From Takakia lepidozioides (Eukaryota > Streptophyta > Takakiopsida > Takakiales > Takakiaceae), in contig CM060732.1 in NCBI GenBank assembly GCA_030704615.1, positions 16,432,001 through 16,492,000 on the forward strand: DNA of 60,000 nt. The letters run 5' to 3'. The notes beneath the pieces are model-generated. The model saw only the letters and a list, made by a program, of their open reading frames with translations. It was not told the DNA's origin and did not search any database. Position numbers and translations under genes: made by a program. Below are positions 1-10,446 of this stretch, in pieces. Numbering within the stretch: position 1 is the stretch's first letter; the number at the start of each line of letters is the position of its first letter.

Positions 1-324
1 TGTGATGACAAGTCAGGCTTCCATAATAGGAGTTCTGGCAAGTCACAGTTAACAATAGAGATAAGCCTCGGTTAACTAAAAGATAGCTAAAGTTAGCTTC
101 AGTTATTAGTGACTCAAGTCATTGTACCAGAATAGCAGGTGGAGATAACTTAAGTAAAAGCATGGAGTTATGCTATAGTTATCTCAGCTATTTCTGGATT
201 AGACTTTGAGTATAAATAGGGAGAGCTCGGAGGGTGGACACAGCTTGTTGTGGTCCCATGGTTGGGTGGAGAGTTCTCAGTAATCAGTTCATCTTTTATC
301 TCTATTCTCTGTCGAATTCCAACA
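1..324 (+). repeat. 5' LTR of the copia element (partial)
   Basis: Window base 1 corresponds to base 47 of the 3' LTR. The first 284 bases read identical to 2915-3198. A TATA box (TATAAATA) lies at about 211-218. The LTR ends in AACA just before the primer site. The last 40 bases (U5) do not match the 3' LTR, see findings. Confidence 0.92.
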
Positions 325-336
325 TGGTATCAGAGC
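325..336 (+). promoter_or_regulatory. tRNA-iMet primer binding site of copia
   Basis: TGGTATCAGAGC, the usual plant LTR-retrotransposon primer site complementary to the 3' end of initiator methionine tRNA, directly follows the LTR. This fixes the LTR end at 324. Confidence 0.93.
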
Positions 337-379
337 CATTCTTCTCTAGGTGAGGGTTGGTAGTTGAGATTGAGAGAAC

Positions 380-1390
380 TTGATTATGGCTGAAGCGTCG
401 TCTTCTAGCAATCCTCCTTCTATGTCTATGACGAGTGCGTTAGATGTGAGAGTGGAAGATCGATTCAATGGAGCTAACTATCAAACTTGGAAGTTTAGGA
501 TGGAGATGGTTCTTCTAGACAAAGATCTATGGGGAGTGGTTGATGGATCAGTCCCAAGACCTGACACTATTGTTAGCCAAGCCATATGGGATAGGAAAGA
601 TCAGAAAGTAAGAGCTAGCATCATCACAAGCTTGAGAGACAAACAGTTGCATCTCATTATAAGCTAAGAATGCTAAGGATTTGGGACAAGCTAGCAAGCA
701 TATATGAGACGAAGGATGTCACATCGCAAGTGTATGCGACGCAAAAGTTCTATGGTCTGAAGATGACCGAGTCAGACTCAGTTGAACAACACTTGAATTT
801 GTTTTGTGTGTTGCGAGATCAACTAGTCTCTGTGGGAACTAATGTGACTGATGAACACGCCGCAGTGGTGTTATTGGCAACCTTACCTGAATCCTATGAT
901 GGTTTTGTGGTGTCTCTAGCAGGACAAACCAACTTAACTATTGATGTTGTCATAGGACTTCTCCTCAAGGAGGAAACAAGAAGAAAAGGTCAAGGTACGT
1001 CTACAAAGGTAGACAGAGCTTTGTTCACAGGCAAGACTGGAGTAGTCTTGAATAGAAGACTCCCTTCACATATGTCTCAGAAGTCCCAGAGGTTTCAGAA
1101 ACCTCAATCTAGCTCAAAGATCAAAAAGACCAAAGTAAGGTGCTTTTATTGCAAGAAACTTGGTCACATGATCAAGGATTGTAGAAAGCGCATTGCGGAC
1201 GAGCGCAGCAGAGAGAGTCAAGAAAACATAACTACTCATCAGAGGAATGCTATTCTATTTGTTGTGTCTCTCTCAGCCACTACTAGACAGAAGCATGTGT
1301 GGTATGTTGATTCAGGAGCATCTCAACATATGAGTTCAGAGAGAGAGCATTTCTTATCCTATAGATCTCTTTCACCTACTGAGACGCACT
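380..1390 (+). pseudogene. copia gag with start of protease, broken
   Basis: Encodes the capsid-like gag polyprotein of a copia element. The N-terminal part has FNGANYQTWKFRMEMVL, the UBN2-type gag core, and it continues after an in-frame stop at about 665. A CCHC zinc knuckle (CFYCKKLGHMIKDC) is at about 1141-1182. The retropepsin start WYVDSGASQHM is at about 1300-1332, with the catalytic D-S-G typical of copia. The frame then ends at 1390 and the rest of protease, the GAG-pre-integrase domain and integrase are absent. The stop at 665 separates two frames that together give the normal gag length, so it is a lesion rather than a gene boundary. Confidence 0.85.
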
Positions 1391-1474
1391 AGAGTCTACA
1401 TACCATGTATCTTTGGAAATGGTGCCGATAGACACAATATGTTCTTTTGGGAGATGATAGCAAGCATGTCATTG

Positions 1475-2793
1475 GTAGGGAAGGAAATGATGGTTTGTAA
1501 GCTTCTCAAGTCTTTGTATGGTTTGAAGCAATCCCCTAGGGCATGGAATGCTAAGATTGATGCATATTTCATGGCTGAAGAGTTTGAGAGGAGCTCTGCT
1601 AATTATAGTGTTTACTATAAGAGGGCTTATGGAAACTCTTCTGTGATCATAACATTGTATGTTGATGATCTGATCTTGGTCTCTAATGATTTGACTCTGT
1701 TGAAACACATACAGAGTGTCAATATCTCAAATGAGATTGAGATAGTGGTTATGTGATCATAACAAATTGACTTTGTTGAAACAAAGGCAAAGTGATATCT
1801 CAAAGAGGTTTGAGATGATGGATCTTAAAGAGATCATGTGATCATGTGTTGATCAGGCTTTGTTGAAAAAAAAAAAAAAAAAAACAAAGCGATATATCAA
1901 TGAAGTTTGAGATGGTGGATCTGAAAGAGATCCAGTACTGCTTGGGGGTATCGGTAACTCGTGTTCGACAAGACCGAGCAATTTACCTAAACCAGCGTAA
2001 GTATCTTGAAGATATCTTAAGGCGCTTTGGTATGGCTGAAATTATGCCGGTAAATACCCCATTTGTCCCAAATTGCAAACTCTCAAAGGAGATGAGTCCT
2101 AAGAGTGCTGCAGACTTGGAGACAATGAGAGATGTTCCCTATCAGAGTGTTGTGGGAAGTCTCATGTATGCAATGGTCTGTACTAGGCCAGATATTGCAC
2201 AAGCAGTGGGGGTTGTAAGCCAATTTGTGGCTAACCCTGGGCAAATCCATTGGGTTGCAGTAAAGCGGATTTTCCGTTATCTAAGAGGCACACTGGACTA
2301 TGGTTTGTGCTTGAGAAAGAACAATGATAATGTTCAGTTGGATCATGTGGGTTCATATGGTATCTCAGATAGTGCTTGCAAAAGCACAAAGCTATACGAC
2401 TATTGCGATGCAGATTGGGCTGGTAATGTTGATGACCGCCACTCTACATCTGGTTATGTTTTTATGCTAGCAAATGGAGCAGCAAGAAGCAATCTACAAT
2501 TGTTATGTCCTCGACTGAGGCAGAATATATGGCTGCATCTCAAGCTACAAGGCAAGCATTATTGTTATCATCATTTCTATCTAGTATTGGTCATCCACAG
2601 AGGGATACCATGGTCATATATGATGACATCCAAGGGTGTATTGCTCTCTCAAAGAATCCAATGTTTCATGCTCGCACAAAGCATATTGAGATTCATCATC
2701 ATTTGGTACGATAGAAGACTGAAGCTAGAGTTGTCAAGCTTGTATATTGCAACACCAACAACATGGTTGCAGCATACTGACAAAAAGGCTTAG
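1475..2793 (+). pseudogene. copia reverse transcriptase (C-terminal half) and RNase H, broken
   Basis: RT remains start at the motif LLKSLYGLKQSPRAWN (about 1498-1545) and include the catalytic YVDDLIL block (about 1657-1680). A repeated, frameshifted stretch (1690-1925) interrupts the frame, after which MKFEMVDLKEIQYCLGV and the following RT connection are read from about 1900. RNase H follows with YCDADWAGNVDDRHSTSGY at about 2400-2456 and a frame change before STEAEYMAASQA at about 2508-2543. Everything upstream of the LYGLKQ motif is deleted, including integrase. Family assignment is firm; the gene is dead. Confidence 0.88.
1690..1925 (+). repeat. imperfect triplication inside copia RT with a poly-A run
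   Basis: Three related segments begin near 1697, 1776 and 1858, each reading approximately (t)tgttgaaac... a(t)atctca.. (t)ttgagat. The third carries a run of about 19 A (1867-1885). The segments correspond to one stretch of normal copia RT, so the region looks like local duplication followed by decay. Confidence 0.6.
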
Positions 2794-2857
2794 TGCTGAA
2801 AAGCTTGAACGCTTTCGAGGCTTGATGGGAGTAGTTAAGTGCTTAACTTGGTAACTC

Positions 2858-2868
2858 GTTGAGTGGGG
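2858..2868 (+). other. polypurine tract of copia
   Basis: GTTGAGTGGGGG-like purine-rich stretch immediately 5' of the TGTTGG start of the 3' LTR; the expected plus-strand primer position. Confidence 0.75.
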
Positions 2869-3245
2869 GTGTTGGAAATCAACTCCTAACCAAGTTACTA
2901 CTACCTAGAGTTACTGTGATGACAAGTCAGGCTTCCATAATAGGAGTTCTGGCAAGTCACAGTTAACAATAGAGATAAGCCTCGGTTAACTAAAAGATAG
3001 CTAAAGTTAGCTTCAGTTATTAGTGACTCAAGTCATTGTACCAGAATAGCAGGTGGAGATAACTTAAGTAAAAGCATGGAGTTATGCTATAGTTATCTCA
3101 GCTATTTCTGGATTAGACTTTGAGTATAAATAGGGAGAGCTCGGAGGGTGGACACAGCTTGTTGTGGTCCCATGGTTGGGTGGAGAGTTCTCAGTAATCA
3201 GTTTAAGCTTTAGTCTAAGACTTTAGTTCTTGCTCAATTCTAACA
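2869..3245 (+). repeat. 3' LTR of the copia element
   Basis: 377 bp, TG...CA bounded (TGTTGGAAATC to AATTCTAACA). TATA box at about 3125-3132. It is identical to the 5' LTR over at least 284 bases, implying recent insertion, but the terminal 40 bases differ. Confidence 0.9.
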
Positions 3246-4542
3246 ACTCCTTCATGTAGCACCTGTAGTAGTTGGTGACCCCCAAGTAGCTTTTTACAAC
3301 GGTTACATTCTTTGGTATGGGAAACTTCTATATTGCAATCACCTTTCTTGGATCTGGTTTGATCCCTTCCTTGGTAACCACATGACGTAGGAATACAAGT
3401 TCTTGGTTTCCAAATTCGCACTTGGCTGGATTTAACTTGAGATTGTACTCCTGCATTTTCTTCAAAACACCCATGACATGTTTCAGACGACTATCCCACT
3501 TTGGACTATGAATGTTGATGTCATCAACAAAAACTTTCACATGGTCCTTAATCTCCTGAGCCAATATCTTGTTCACAGTTCTATGGAAGGTAGCAGTTGC
3601 GTTTTTCAGACCGAATGGCATGACTGTCCATTCAAAAAGGCCTCTCCGTGTAATGACTGCAGTCTTCTTGATATCTTCTTCACGCATTTTGATTTGCCAA
3701 AAACCACTTTGAAGATCCAAAGCTGAGAACCACTGGGATTTCCCCAATTGTCGTAGTACATCTTGAATGATGGGCATAGGGTAGGAGTCCCTTCTTGTTT
3801 GCTGATTGAGGGGTCTGAAATCCCCACAAAAGCGTTTGCTGCCGTCTTTCTTTGGTGGTAAAGTTACTGAACATGAGTATTCCGAAGAGCTTTCTTGCAT
3901 CTTTCCTTGCTGAATCAGCAGCTCAATTTGTCGTTGTACTTCATCCTCTTCCCATTCAGACAATCGCTTAGGCTGATTCCTGCAGGGTGGAAATCCTTGG
4001 GTGTCTATAGCATGTTTAGCTGCTGTACAAAATCCCAGATCTGCTTTGTTCAAGGCGAAAGCCATTTGATTTGCTTCGATTATCTCCAGAAGCTGTTGTC
4101 GTTGTTCTCTCGTGAGCCCAGGGTTGATCTGTAAACGCCTTTTGATCTGTTCCCAATGTTCTTCCTGCGCTGTCTTTATTGGTTCAGATGTAGACTCCTC
4201 CTTAATTCCTTGCTGTGCCATGAAGACCCTTTGTGTTTCAACCTCTTGCTGTTGGACTGTCTTCTCCCAATCCATAAAATCATCATCCTCATCTGGTTCA
4301 TCCATTGGCTCATTCTCATATGCTTGAGAGCATGCATCCCTAACCAGAATTTGTGCCAAGGCATCATATGCCTCCTTCTCTATAAGTGCCATGGATCCAT
4401 CATCAGCCAGCACTTCCTCTCCAGAGTTCAGCTTGTCAATAAATTCCTCAATGTTGGACAGCCCCATGTGACTTTCCTGATGCTCTTGATCATATTCTTC
4501 CTCTGAATTTTCTTCAGAATCTCTTCTGATGGACTGCCCCAT
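3246..4542 (-). pseudogene. gypsy G1 reverse transcriptase, truncated
   Basis: RT polymerises cDNA from the element RNA. The frame has an acidic linker (residues 1-130 of the 404-codon frame), then the RT fingers and palm: SVTLPPKKDGSKRFCGDFR, ALDLQSGFWQIKM, VMPFGLKNATATF and the catalytic block VFVDDINIHS (plus-strand 3515-3545). FVDD replaces the commoner YVDD. The frame closes near 3328, but the next RT residues (PKNVTVVKSYLGVTNYY) can be read from another frame to 3250, so there is a frameshift before the copia junction. RNase H and integrase are absent from the window. Confidence 0.88.
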
Positions 4543-4735
4543 TCCTCATCTTGTGGTATGACTGTTGTCATTGCTTCCATGTCTACTATTTCATGGACAT
4601 TCACTGAATTGACCTGTGTTTCTCCTTGATCCTCTTCAGGTTCAACAATCAGATGCTCACAGAACTCCTGAAAATGCTCGACTTGGTTGATGGTGTGCAG
4701 TGGAAAGAATTCCACATCCTCCCCAGGCCCATACC

Positions 4736-5536
4736 TTACCCATACCTTACTCGTAGAGTTTCAGTCTCAGTATCGATGGCAGCTCCAAATTTCTTTAGGA
4801 AATCAAGACCCAATAGCATGTTATAAGTATCTGTATTGACAACCATGAAGGATACTCTGTTTGTCAACTTACCCACTGTAACGCTTATGTCATCGAGTCT
4901 TCCCATTGCAGTCTCCACTGCTCCTGATGCCACTCTATAAGACATTTCTTTATCAGCCACTACTGATTTCATCAGACCGAGATCCCTCACTGTAGTTGCT
5001 GCTATGACTGAGATCATAGCTCCAGTGTCAACCTGTCCCATGATCTGAAAATCACCGATTGTGACCAACGCATGTAATGCACGAACTCTGCCATTGTAGG
5101 CATATGCTATGTTTGGGGCTTTCAAAATGTCCTGCACTGTCTGTGCTGTCCGAGTTCCTCCTGTGGAAGAGTCACTGGACATTGACCTTTCCCCCACTTT
5201 AACTAGACCTTTGAGTTTCTCAAATTCTCCAGGCACTTGCAAAATTAAATCCATGGGCGACATTGAAATCCTACCTTCGTAAAAATGATTAAGGATCTTG
5301 GATCTGCCTCCTCCTGTTTCTGGCCACTTTGATTTGTTCACTCGAGGTTGCAAGATACTTTTTGGTGTTACATTTGGTCCATCAGATGCCTCTCCTGAAA
5401 TTGACCGCTCCATCCCTGGTGCACTCATTGGTGTTGGTATTGGCACCCTGTTTTTTGGCATCCTTACTTCATTAATCGCATGATGATCGAATATCTCATT
5501 GAGTTCTGCCAAGACAGCTTTTTCGTCACTGTACAT
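4736..5536 (-). CDS. gypsy G1 aspartic protease region (fragment of gag-pol)
   Basis: Retropepsin-like domain that would cleave the gag-pol polyprotein. The frame contains ALVTIGDFQIMGQVDTGAMI, where DTG is the catalytic triad (plus-strand about 5012-5035), and later YNMLLGLDFLKKFGA, the usual second half of a retroviral-type protease. A low-complexity segment precedes the domain. A short overlapping frame (4715-4428) continues toward RT, so a frameshift separates protease from RT in this copy. Confidence 0.8.
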   Translation of the reverse strand: MYSDEKAVLAELNEIFDHHAINEVRMPKNRVPIPTPMSAPGMERSISGEASDGPNVTPKSILQPRVNKSKWPETGGGRSKILNHFYEGRISMSPMDLILQVPGEFEKLKGLVKVGERSMSSDSSTGGTRTAQTVQDILKAPNIAYAYNGRVRALHALVTIGDFQIMGQVDTGAMISVIAATTVRDLGLMKSVVADKEMSYRVASGAVETAMGRLDDISVTVGKLTNRVSFMVVNTDTYNMLLGLDFLKKFGAAIDTETETLRVRYG

Positions 5537-5589
5537 CAGTTGGAGTAGATTCGTGGTAGGTAGTCCTCCCTTTCCTGGTTCCTGCTTTG

Positions 5590-6420
5590 CCTAACATTCA
5601 TGTTCAAAGTGCCCCAATGTCTTACAGTTCGAACATCTTACCCCATATACTTCTGTCCTATGACCCATTCTGTGGCATTTTCCACATGTAATAGGTGTTC
5701 TATTTGTTGGACAAAAGTTTGAAGTGTGTCCTGATGACATGTGTTGCAGACTCTTTGCCCATGTGGCGAGGTTCTGCTTCCTGAACTCTCAGGGATTCCA
5801 GCTCCTTTCTCGAAATATTTCTTCAAAGTGACATTTAGTGCATCTAGTCGTCTATCCATCGGTGTTTCTCCCAACGTGTGATCTTCATAAGAGTCATCTT
5901 CATGTAATGGCTCCAAAGGTGTCTCACCTATGCTCCCCAATCCTCGTTCCACTTGCAGTGCCGTTTCCACAGCATCATCTATGTTAACAAATCTTGTCCC
6001 CAGCATTAAGCGCATGATTTCTGGGCCTAGCCCATTGAGAAATCTTCTCCTTTTCTCCAGATCTGTTATCTGACCCTTTGTGAATAACTTTGACAGCCGA
6101 TCGTAGTAGGTCTGTACGCGCTGCCTGCTTTATTGCTTTATGGAGTCAAGCTTCATCTTGAGCTCCGTGGGATCCACCTGTCCATACTTCGCCAATACCA
6201 ACTCTTGAAATTCTTCCCAGTTAGTAGGCTTGGGATTTTGGCGTTTGTACCACTCATCTGCCCTTCTTTGCAAATTAAGCCTAGCTACTTTGAATAGCTT
6301 GTCCTCTGTTAGATCTCTCACATCTCCTACTAGTTGCAACTTTTCTAACCAGTCAGCAACATCTTCCACCTCTTTACCATAAAAGGGTGCATCTATTCCT
6401 GATGGGCTCGTCATTTCCAA
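5590..6420 (-). pseudogene. gypsy G1 gag with CCHC knuckle
   Basis: Two frames (6420-6130 and 6015-5638) give a retrotransposon gag capsid: FYGKEVEDVADWLEKLQLV, then WYKRQNPKPTNWEEFQELV, then an RVQT-like multimerisation segment. A CCHC knuckle (CSNCKTLGHFEHEC) is readable near 5594-5635, preceded by a degenerate one starting CGKCHRMGH. The first ATG is two codons into the frame at 6414. At least two frameshifts break the gene. Confidence 0.78.
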
Positions 6421-6474
6421 CCTATGAACATTACGTGCTTTGGAAACTATTCGTGGCGGTTCTCACCGATTGTC

Positions 6475-7440
6475 CATCTCTCTCCATCATGAACCTCTTC
6501 TCTACCATTGAGTGTAAACCTACGTGATATAGTTCCTGCTCGAAACCACCGATCAGCTCTTCTCACCCACAAGATAATAGTCATTCGTTTACCTACGTGT
6601 GTCACCCTTACACACATATCACCGTTGTTGACAGGGTGTGTGACCTGATAGAACCTCGGCTGTGGATTGCTAAATGGTACAATACGATAGTCAAATGTGA
6701 TCAGTACATCTCCTATTGTTGGATTAGTGGTGAGAGCACTAGGCTCGACATGGTTCAGTATCTTCTGATCCTACGTTCTACGTTACGAGGATAATCCAAA
6801 TGCTCTCTGTGAACACATCTCCAACTCCTATTTCTTGCTCTATCCTCTCTCAACTCCCAAATTATCATTCTACTAAGGGCACCATGATGTTCTACCCTGA
6901 TCAATCTATCTTTAACTTGAAAATCCACGATTTGGCCAGAAATCCAAAAACTAAAGACTAACCTTCCACTATCCACTCCTTGAAGAAACACATCACCAGC
7001 CCTGGGAAGTTGGTGCAGGTCAGCTAGTTCAGGATCTATATCATCTAGCATCATGTTATACTCTTCTGACATTGTGAACAGCTTCTCGTACCTTTTGACA
7101 TCCTTTGGTGATTCTGATAATCATGTCACTCTGTCCGTGATGTGATTGCACTTATGTGACTCGTACCATATGTATCTACTGCAGCCCACGTTACTCCATC
7201 TTGACTGAGCATCCACATTTTTCCCCATGTATAATCACCTGTGTGCACTATACGCACGGCCAAGTCTCCTGGCAGATGGTAGTTTGGATCCTGCGGGTCA
7301 AATCCTAGTAGTTCTATATTAGCAAATCCAACAATCCTGATTACAAGATCACCCATTTGAGGTGATGCACTCAGATAGTTTTCTCTGGCATTCCATCTTG
7401 TTGAACTCGAAATTTGCTGATGAGAAGCCAGCCTGTTTGC
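6475..7440 (-). pseudogene. Upstream reading region of gypsy G1: three tandem related domains of unknown function
   Basis: Between the primer site and gag lie three segments in three frames (about 7270-7126, 7040-6790 and 6750-6475) that resemble each other. Each has a GD(L/V) start, about 30 mixed residues, then a (G/K)D..(V/I)R(I/V).H.G core (DLAVRIVHTG, DRLIRVEHHG, DMCVRVTHVG), and then a hydrophobic strand ending in W (KMWML..W, MIIWEL..W, TIILWV..W). The pattern suggests a repeated beta-rich fold of about 90-110 residues. The last copy ends in TAG about 55 bases before gag, so this would be a separate 5' ORF. I do not recognise the domain; single-base shifts between copies make it a pseudogene here. 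Confidence 0.55.
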
Positions 7441-7462
7441 TTTGTTGGTCCGTGAACGACCA

Positions 7463-7474
7463 GCTCTGATACCA
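7463..7474 (-). promoter_or_regulatory. primer binding site of gypsy G1
   Basis: Minus strand reads TGGTATCAGAGC, complementary to initiator-Met tRNA. It marks the inner end of the 5' LTR. Confidence 0.9.
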
Positions 7475-8496
7475 AAAAGAGGGGACCTACCCAGATCAAC
7501 TTGATCAACCGTTAGTACCCTGTCTATCCTAGGCTGCAGCGGAAGAAAAAATCCAAGAATAGACAGTAGAATTTGTGAGTGAATCTTATTGTATTCCAGG
7601 TTGATTCTGCCCAAGCACAGTAGGAAATATCATCGCTTCGGAGTTCATATGTTGTCTCGTTCCTGCACTTCAATATCATGGCATTCCATTTGTTGAAGAA
7701 CGTTCAATGAGTGTCACTTAGTTAGTCTTGACCTGAAGAGATCAAGTTATCATCTATTGATGCTTTGGTCAGGACTAATGTATTTCTCAATACATGACAG
7801 GCAAGGGAGTTATCTCTGGAACGATTCAGCTCTACTAATTGTATGAGGTAAGTAAACTACTTTACTTGCTTCTTGGATCATAATTTCCTCCACTAGGCAG
7901 TGGTATAGTATATAATCTACTGGGCTTAATATCAGTAACAAGTTAGTCCATCAGGGATCAAATCAGATTACTCTATGTGATCTCTATGCCTCTATAGTAA
8001 ATCAGTTGATATAATACTAGTCTAGCTAATTGTTAAATCCATTTATCTATGCTGGAAACCACTGCATATGATCTGATGGTGTTACATATTCTAAGTACAA
8101 ACAGCCCTCATCCTTAGTGTTAGTGAAGAAATAGATCTTAATTCTATGATCAATCTAGTACATAGTGAAAGAAATAAGTAACAAAACTTTCTCCCGTGAT
8201 CATGAGACTCAAATGCATAAATCGAAATCAGCACTATATATTTCAGCCGAACAGTCCTGATACACCAGCCTACTCGCTGGTTATGAAAACAACAAGGCAC
8301 ACTACATGTTTATACTTTCCTCTATTCTCAATCCACTCCAAGTATGATATGTAAAACTGGTGTTATCTTCTTCCTAGAGCTCTCATTTATTTATACGTGC
8401 TCACTCTCCTTCTTCACCACACAACACCACTGACTGCCCACATGGGCTCATAACAGAGAATTTAAATCAGATTCTTCATCGTGGAATGTCACGACA
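7475..8496 (-). repeat. 5' LTR of gypsy G1 (outer end tentative)
   Basis: Inner end set by the primer site. The outer end is proposed at the minus-strand TGTCGTGACATTCC start. A TATAAATA box on the minus strand at 8388-8395 sits about 100 bases inside the proposed start, a plausible U3 promoter position. The partner LTR is outside the window, so length (about 1.02 kb) is inference. Confidence 0.6.
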
Positions 8497-8982
8497 AGGC
8501 CGGGTATTATCCCCCTTTGCCTTATCCCCACCTAAACGTACAATTGAGGCTACATTAATTTCATCCTCATCTCCTCGATCTTAGTTTGGTCTCAGACCAT
8601 CCCTTTGCCCATACGTTGCGCCGATCATAACTTAATTCGCCATTTTTAGGATTCAAATAGTCAACCTGCCAATTTTCATCCCCTACTTCCATCCATTGAC
8701 AAACAGATGAATGTATTTCAAGATTTTGTTTTCATCCTCTTCTCCATCCGTTGTATGAATTTCACTTGTTTCTCCATCTGATCTCCATTTTCATCCATCA
8801 CTGACAATTTGAATGAAAAACATTGATCATCCTGCATCCATCCTTTTACCCTAAATTCTCGCTGCATTATCTTTATACTTAACCAATTTCGCTTTCCAGG
8901 TCCCGTTCCATGCCATCGTTCACTGCTTGTTGCTTTGCTCCCGCCATTGTTTTCTATCACTTGCTTTTGCCCTACAACAGGT
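8497..8982. other. no recognisable gene
   Basis: A/T-rich sequence with one 94-codon minus-strand open frame (9002-8718) of biased composition and no motif I recognise. Confidence 0.5.
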
Positions 8983-9250
8983 TTTGGCCTATTGGGTGTC
9001 ATAGTCGTTGCCGACTATTGCAAGTGGGCAGTGACTACGGCCCGGACATTTAAAAACTTACTCTAGTTCATAGTCGGCAACGACTAGAGGGTGGGTCTGG
9101 GGTAGCCATGCAGTATAGTCTACAGCCACTTTCGGATAGGGCCCCGGTCGGAGGCTGGCTAACCCACAGTTGGGAGTCGTAGTCGCCACCGACTATGACA
9201 CTGGCTTTGGCCTATTGGGTGTCATAGTCGCTACCAACTATTGCATCTGG
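8983..9250. repeat. cluster of palindromic TAGTCG...CGACTA motifs within a 217-bp direct repeat
   Basis: A segment beginning TTTGGCCTATTGGGTGTCAT recurs at about 8984 and 9205. Four copies of a short palindrome occur: TAGTCGTTGCCGACTA (9002), the inverted ATAGTCGGCAACGACTA (9070-9086), GTAGTCGCCACCGACTAT (about 9179) and a degenerate copy (about 9231). The first two form a 17-bp perfect stem with a 51-base loop. Confidence 0.75.
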
Positions 9251-9360
9251 GAAGGGACTACGGCCCTGGCTTTTCATACATTCTTCCATGTCATTGCAAT
9301 CAGGCCCAATGTCCGTCCTCACGTCGACTTTTGGTGCATTGCAACAGGTACATAAACTTT

Positions 9361-10446
9361 TATTTGCACGCCAACAAACATATCAGGTGTATGCCAGCCA
9401 GTGTCATACAGTGGGCTAACCTCCGGTCAGACTGCACAATGTACAACGGCAGGCAGTTAGGCGAGTATGTGAAAGTCATGCATCTGCCCTGCTACTGGTG
9501 GCTGGACTTGCCACCCGATGTCATTCCTGATGAAGAAGTGGATTTGTACAAGAAGTACACCAAGAACGAGCTGCCAGCACCCACTCACATGGAACCATTG
9601 ACGGAGGAAGGTGCTGAGGAGGCTACAGTCGTTGTTGCCGGATACCTTGAACAAGCCAATACAGCTCTGGAAGAAGCGGTGGCCAAGAAGAAACCTAGAA
9701 AAAAGAAATAGAAACAGAAGAAGACAGCCACCACAGGGCAGGAACCCCCCCCCCCGGCACAAGGCCTGCAGGCAACACAGGTGTGGAGGGTGTGGATGAG
9801 ACAGATGGTGCTCACAGGGAAGACAACCAACTGGCGTTTACAGACGCCCTACACAACTTCCAGATTAAGCGAAGGAATCGATCTTCTAGAAACCCTGCAT
9901 GGGCAAACACAAGTGACGGGAGGGGCATGCAGTTGACAACCCTTGCTGCTTTACGAGGCTATCTCTTTGCGAGAAGGGGTACCAAATACAAACGTAGCAT
10001 GCCTCAAGTGCAATTGGTTCCAGCTTGTCATCCACAGGCTGACATCCAAAGGAACAACGAGTAAGTGGCCAGAGCCGAGGGGAGATATCGATGCGTTTCT
10101 GGAGAGGCACTGCTTCTCCGAGCCTTTGCGTAGGGGTGACACAGTCTCTAGAGCGGGGGCAGACCTTGTTATGGTGGATCTCCCTGATGGACAGTCTATG
10201 AGAGGATGTGGCAGAGATGACATTGTACCCGCTTGGAATGCAAAGACAAAGGATACCGCCCCGCATGCACTGGCACTGGCAGCATCCTTGCTCAAGGACG
10301 ACGGCTGCCTTGTTATTTTCTGCAAGGGTGATGTTAAGACAGAGGTTGAAATTTGGAGATGTATGGGCCCAGCGGGGCCCTTCAAAGTTATCAAGAGAAA
10401 GTGGACTTGCCTCAATCGGCTACACTACAACAGATCCCGGCTTTAA
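9361..10446 (+). pseudogene. methyltransferase-like protein, frameshifted
   Basis: A protein can be followed through frame changes. Segment 1 (to the TAG at 9709) has VIQWANLRSDCTMYNGRQL and a basic KKKPRKKK tail. Segment 2 (9783-9960, another frame after a run of C at 9747-9758) is basic and serine-rich. Segment 3 (9943-10446) has GADLVMVDLPDGQS and, 40 residues on, ALALAASLLKDDGCLVIFCKGD. That pair resembles motifs IV to VI of a class I SAM-dependent methyltransferase fold (DxPxG-like, then a strand ending in K/C-G-D). Function is inferred from the fold pattern only; the substrate is unknown. A transposon-borne gene is an alternative. Confidence 0.45.

Larger units (their letters stand above)
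1..3245 (+). mobile_element. Ty1/copia LTR retrotransposon, internally deleted, 5' edge cut by the window
   Basis: Two LTRs flank gag, the first residues of protease, and the end of reverse transcriptase plus RNase H. A primer site follows the left LTR and a purine tract precedes the right one. The order with RNase H at the 3' end is that of Ty1/copia. The whole integrase and the N-terminal half of RT are missing between about 1390 and 1475, and gag carries a stop near 665, so the copy cannot move by itself. The first 46 bases of the left LTR lie outside the window. The right LTR abuts gypsy RT sequence at 3246, which suggests insertion into that element. Confidence 0.92.
3246..8496 (-). mobile_element. 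Ty3/gypsy retrotransposon G1, 3' part beyond the copia insertion not in the window
   Basis: On the minus strand the order is LTR, primer site, an unusual 5' reading region, gag, protease, reverse transcriptase. This is gypsy order as far as visible. RT is cut at 3246 exactly where the copia LTR ends, so RNase H and integrase are expected left of the window. Frames are interrupted several times. The 5' LTR end at 7475 is set by the primer site; the other end at 8496 is set by a minus-strand TGTCGTGACA start and is less sure. Confidence 0.82.
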
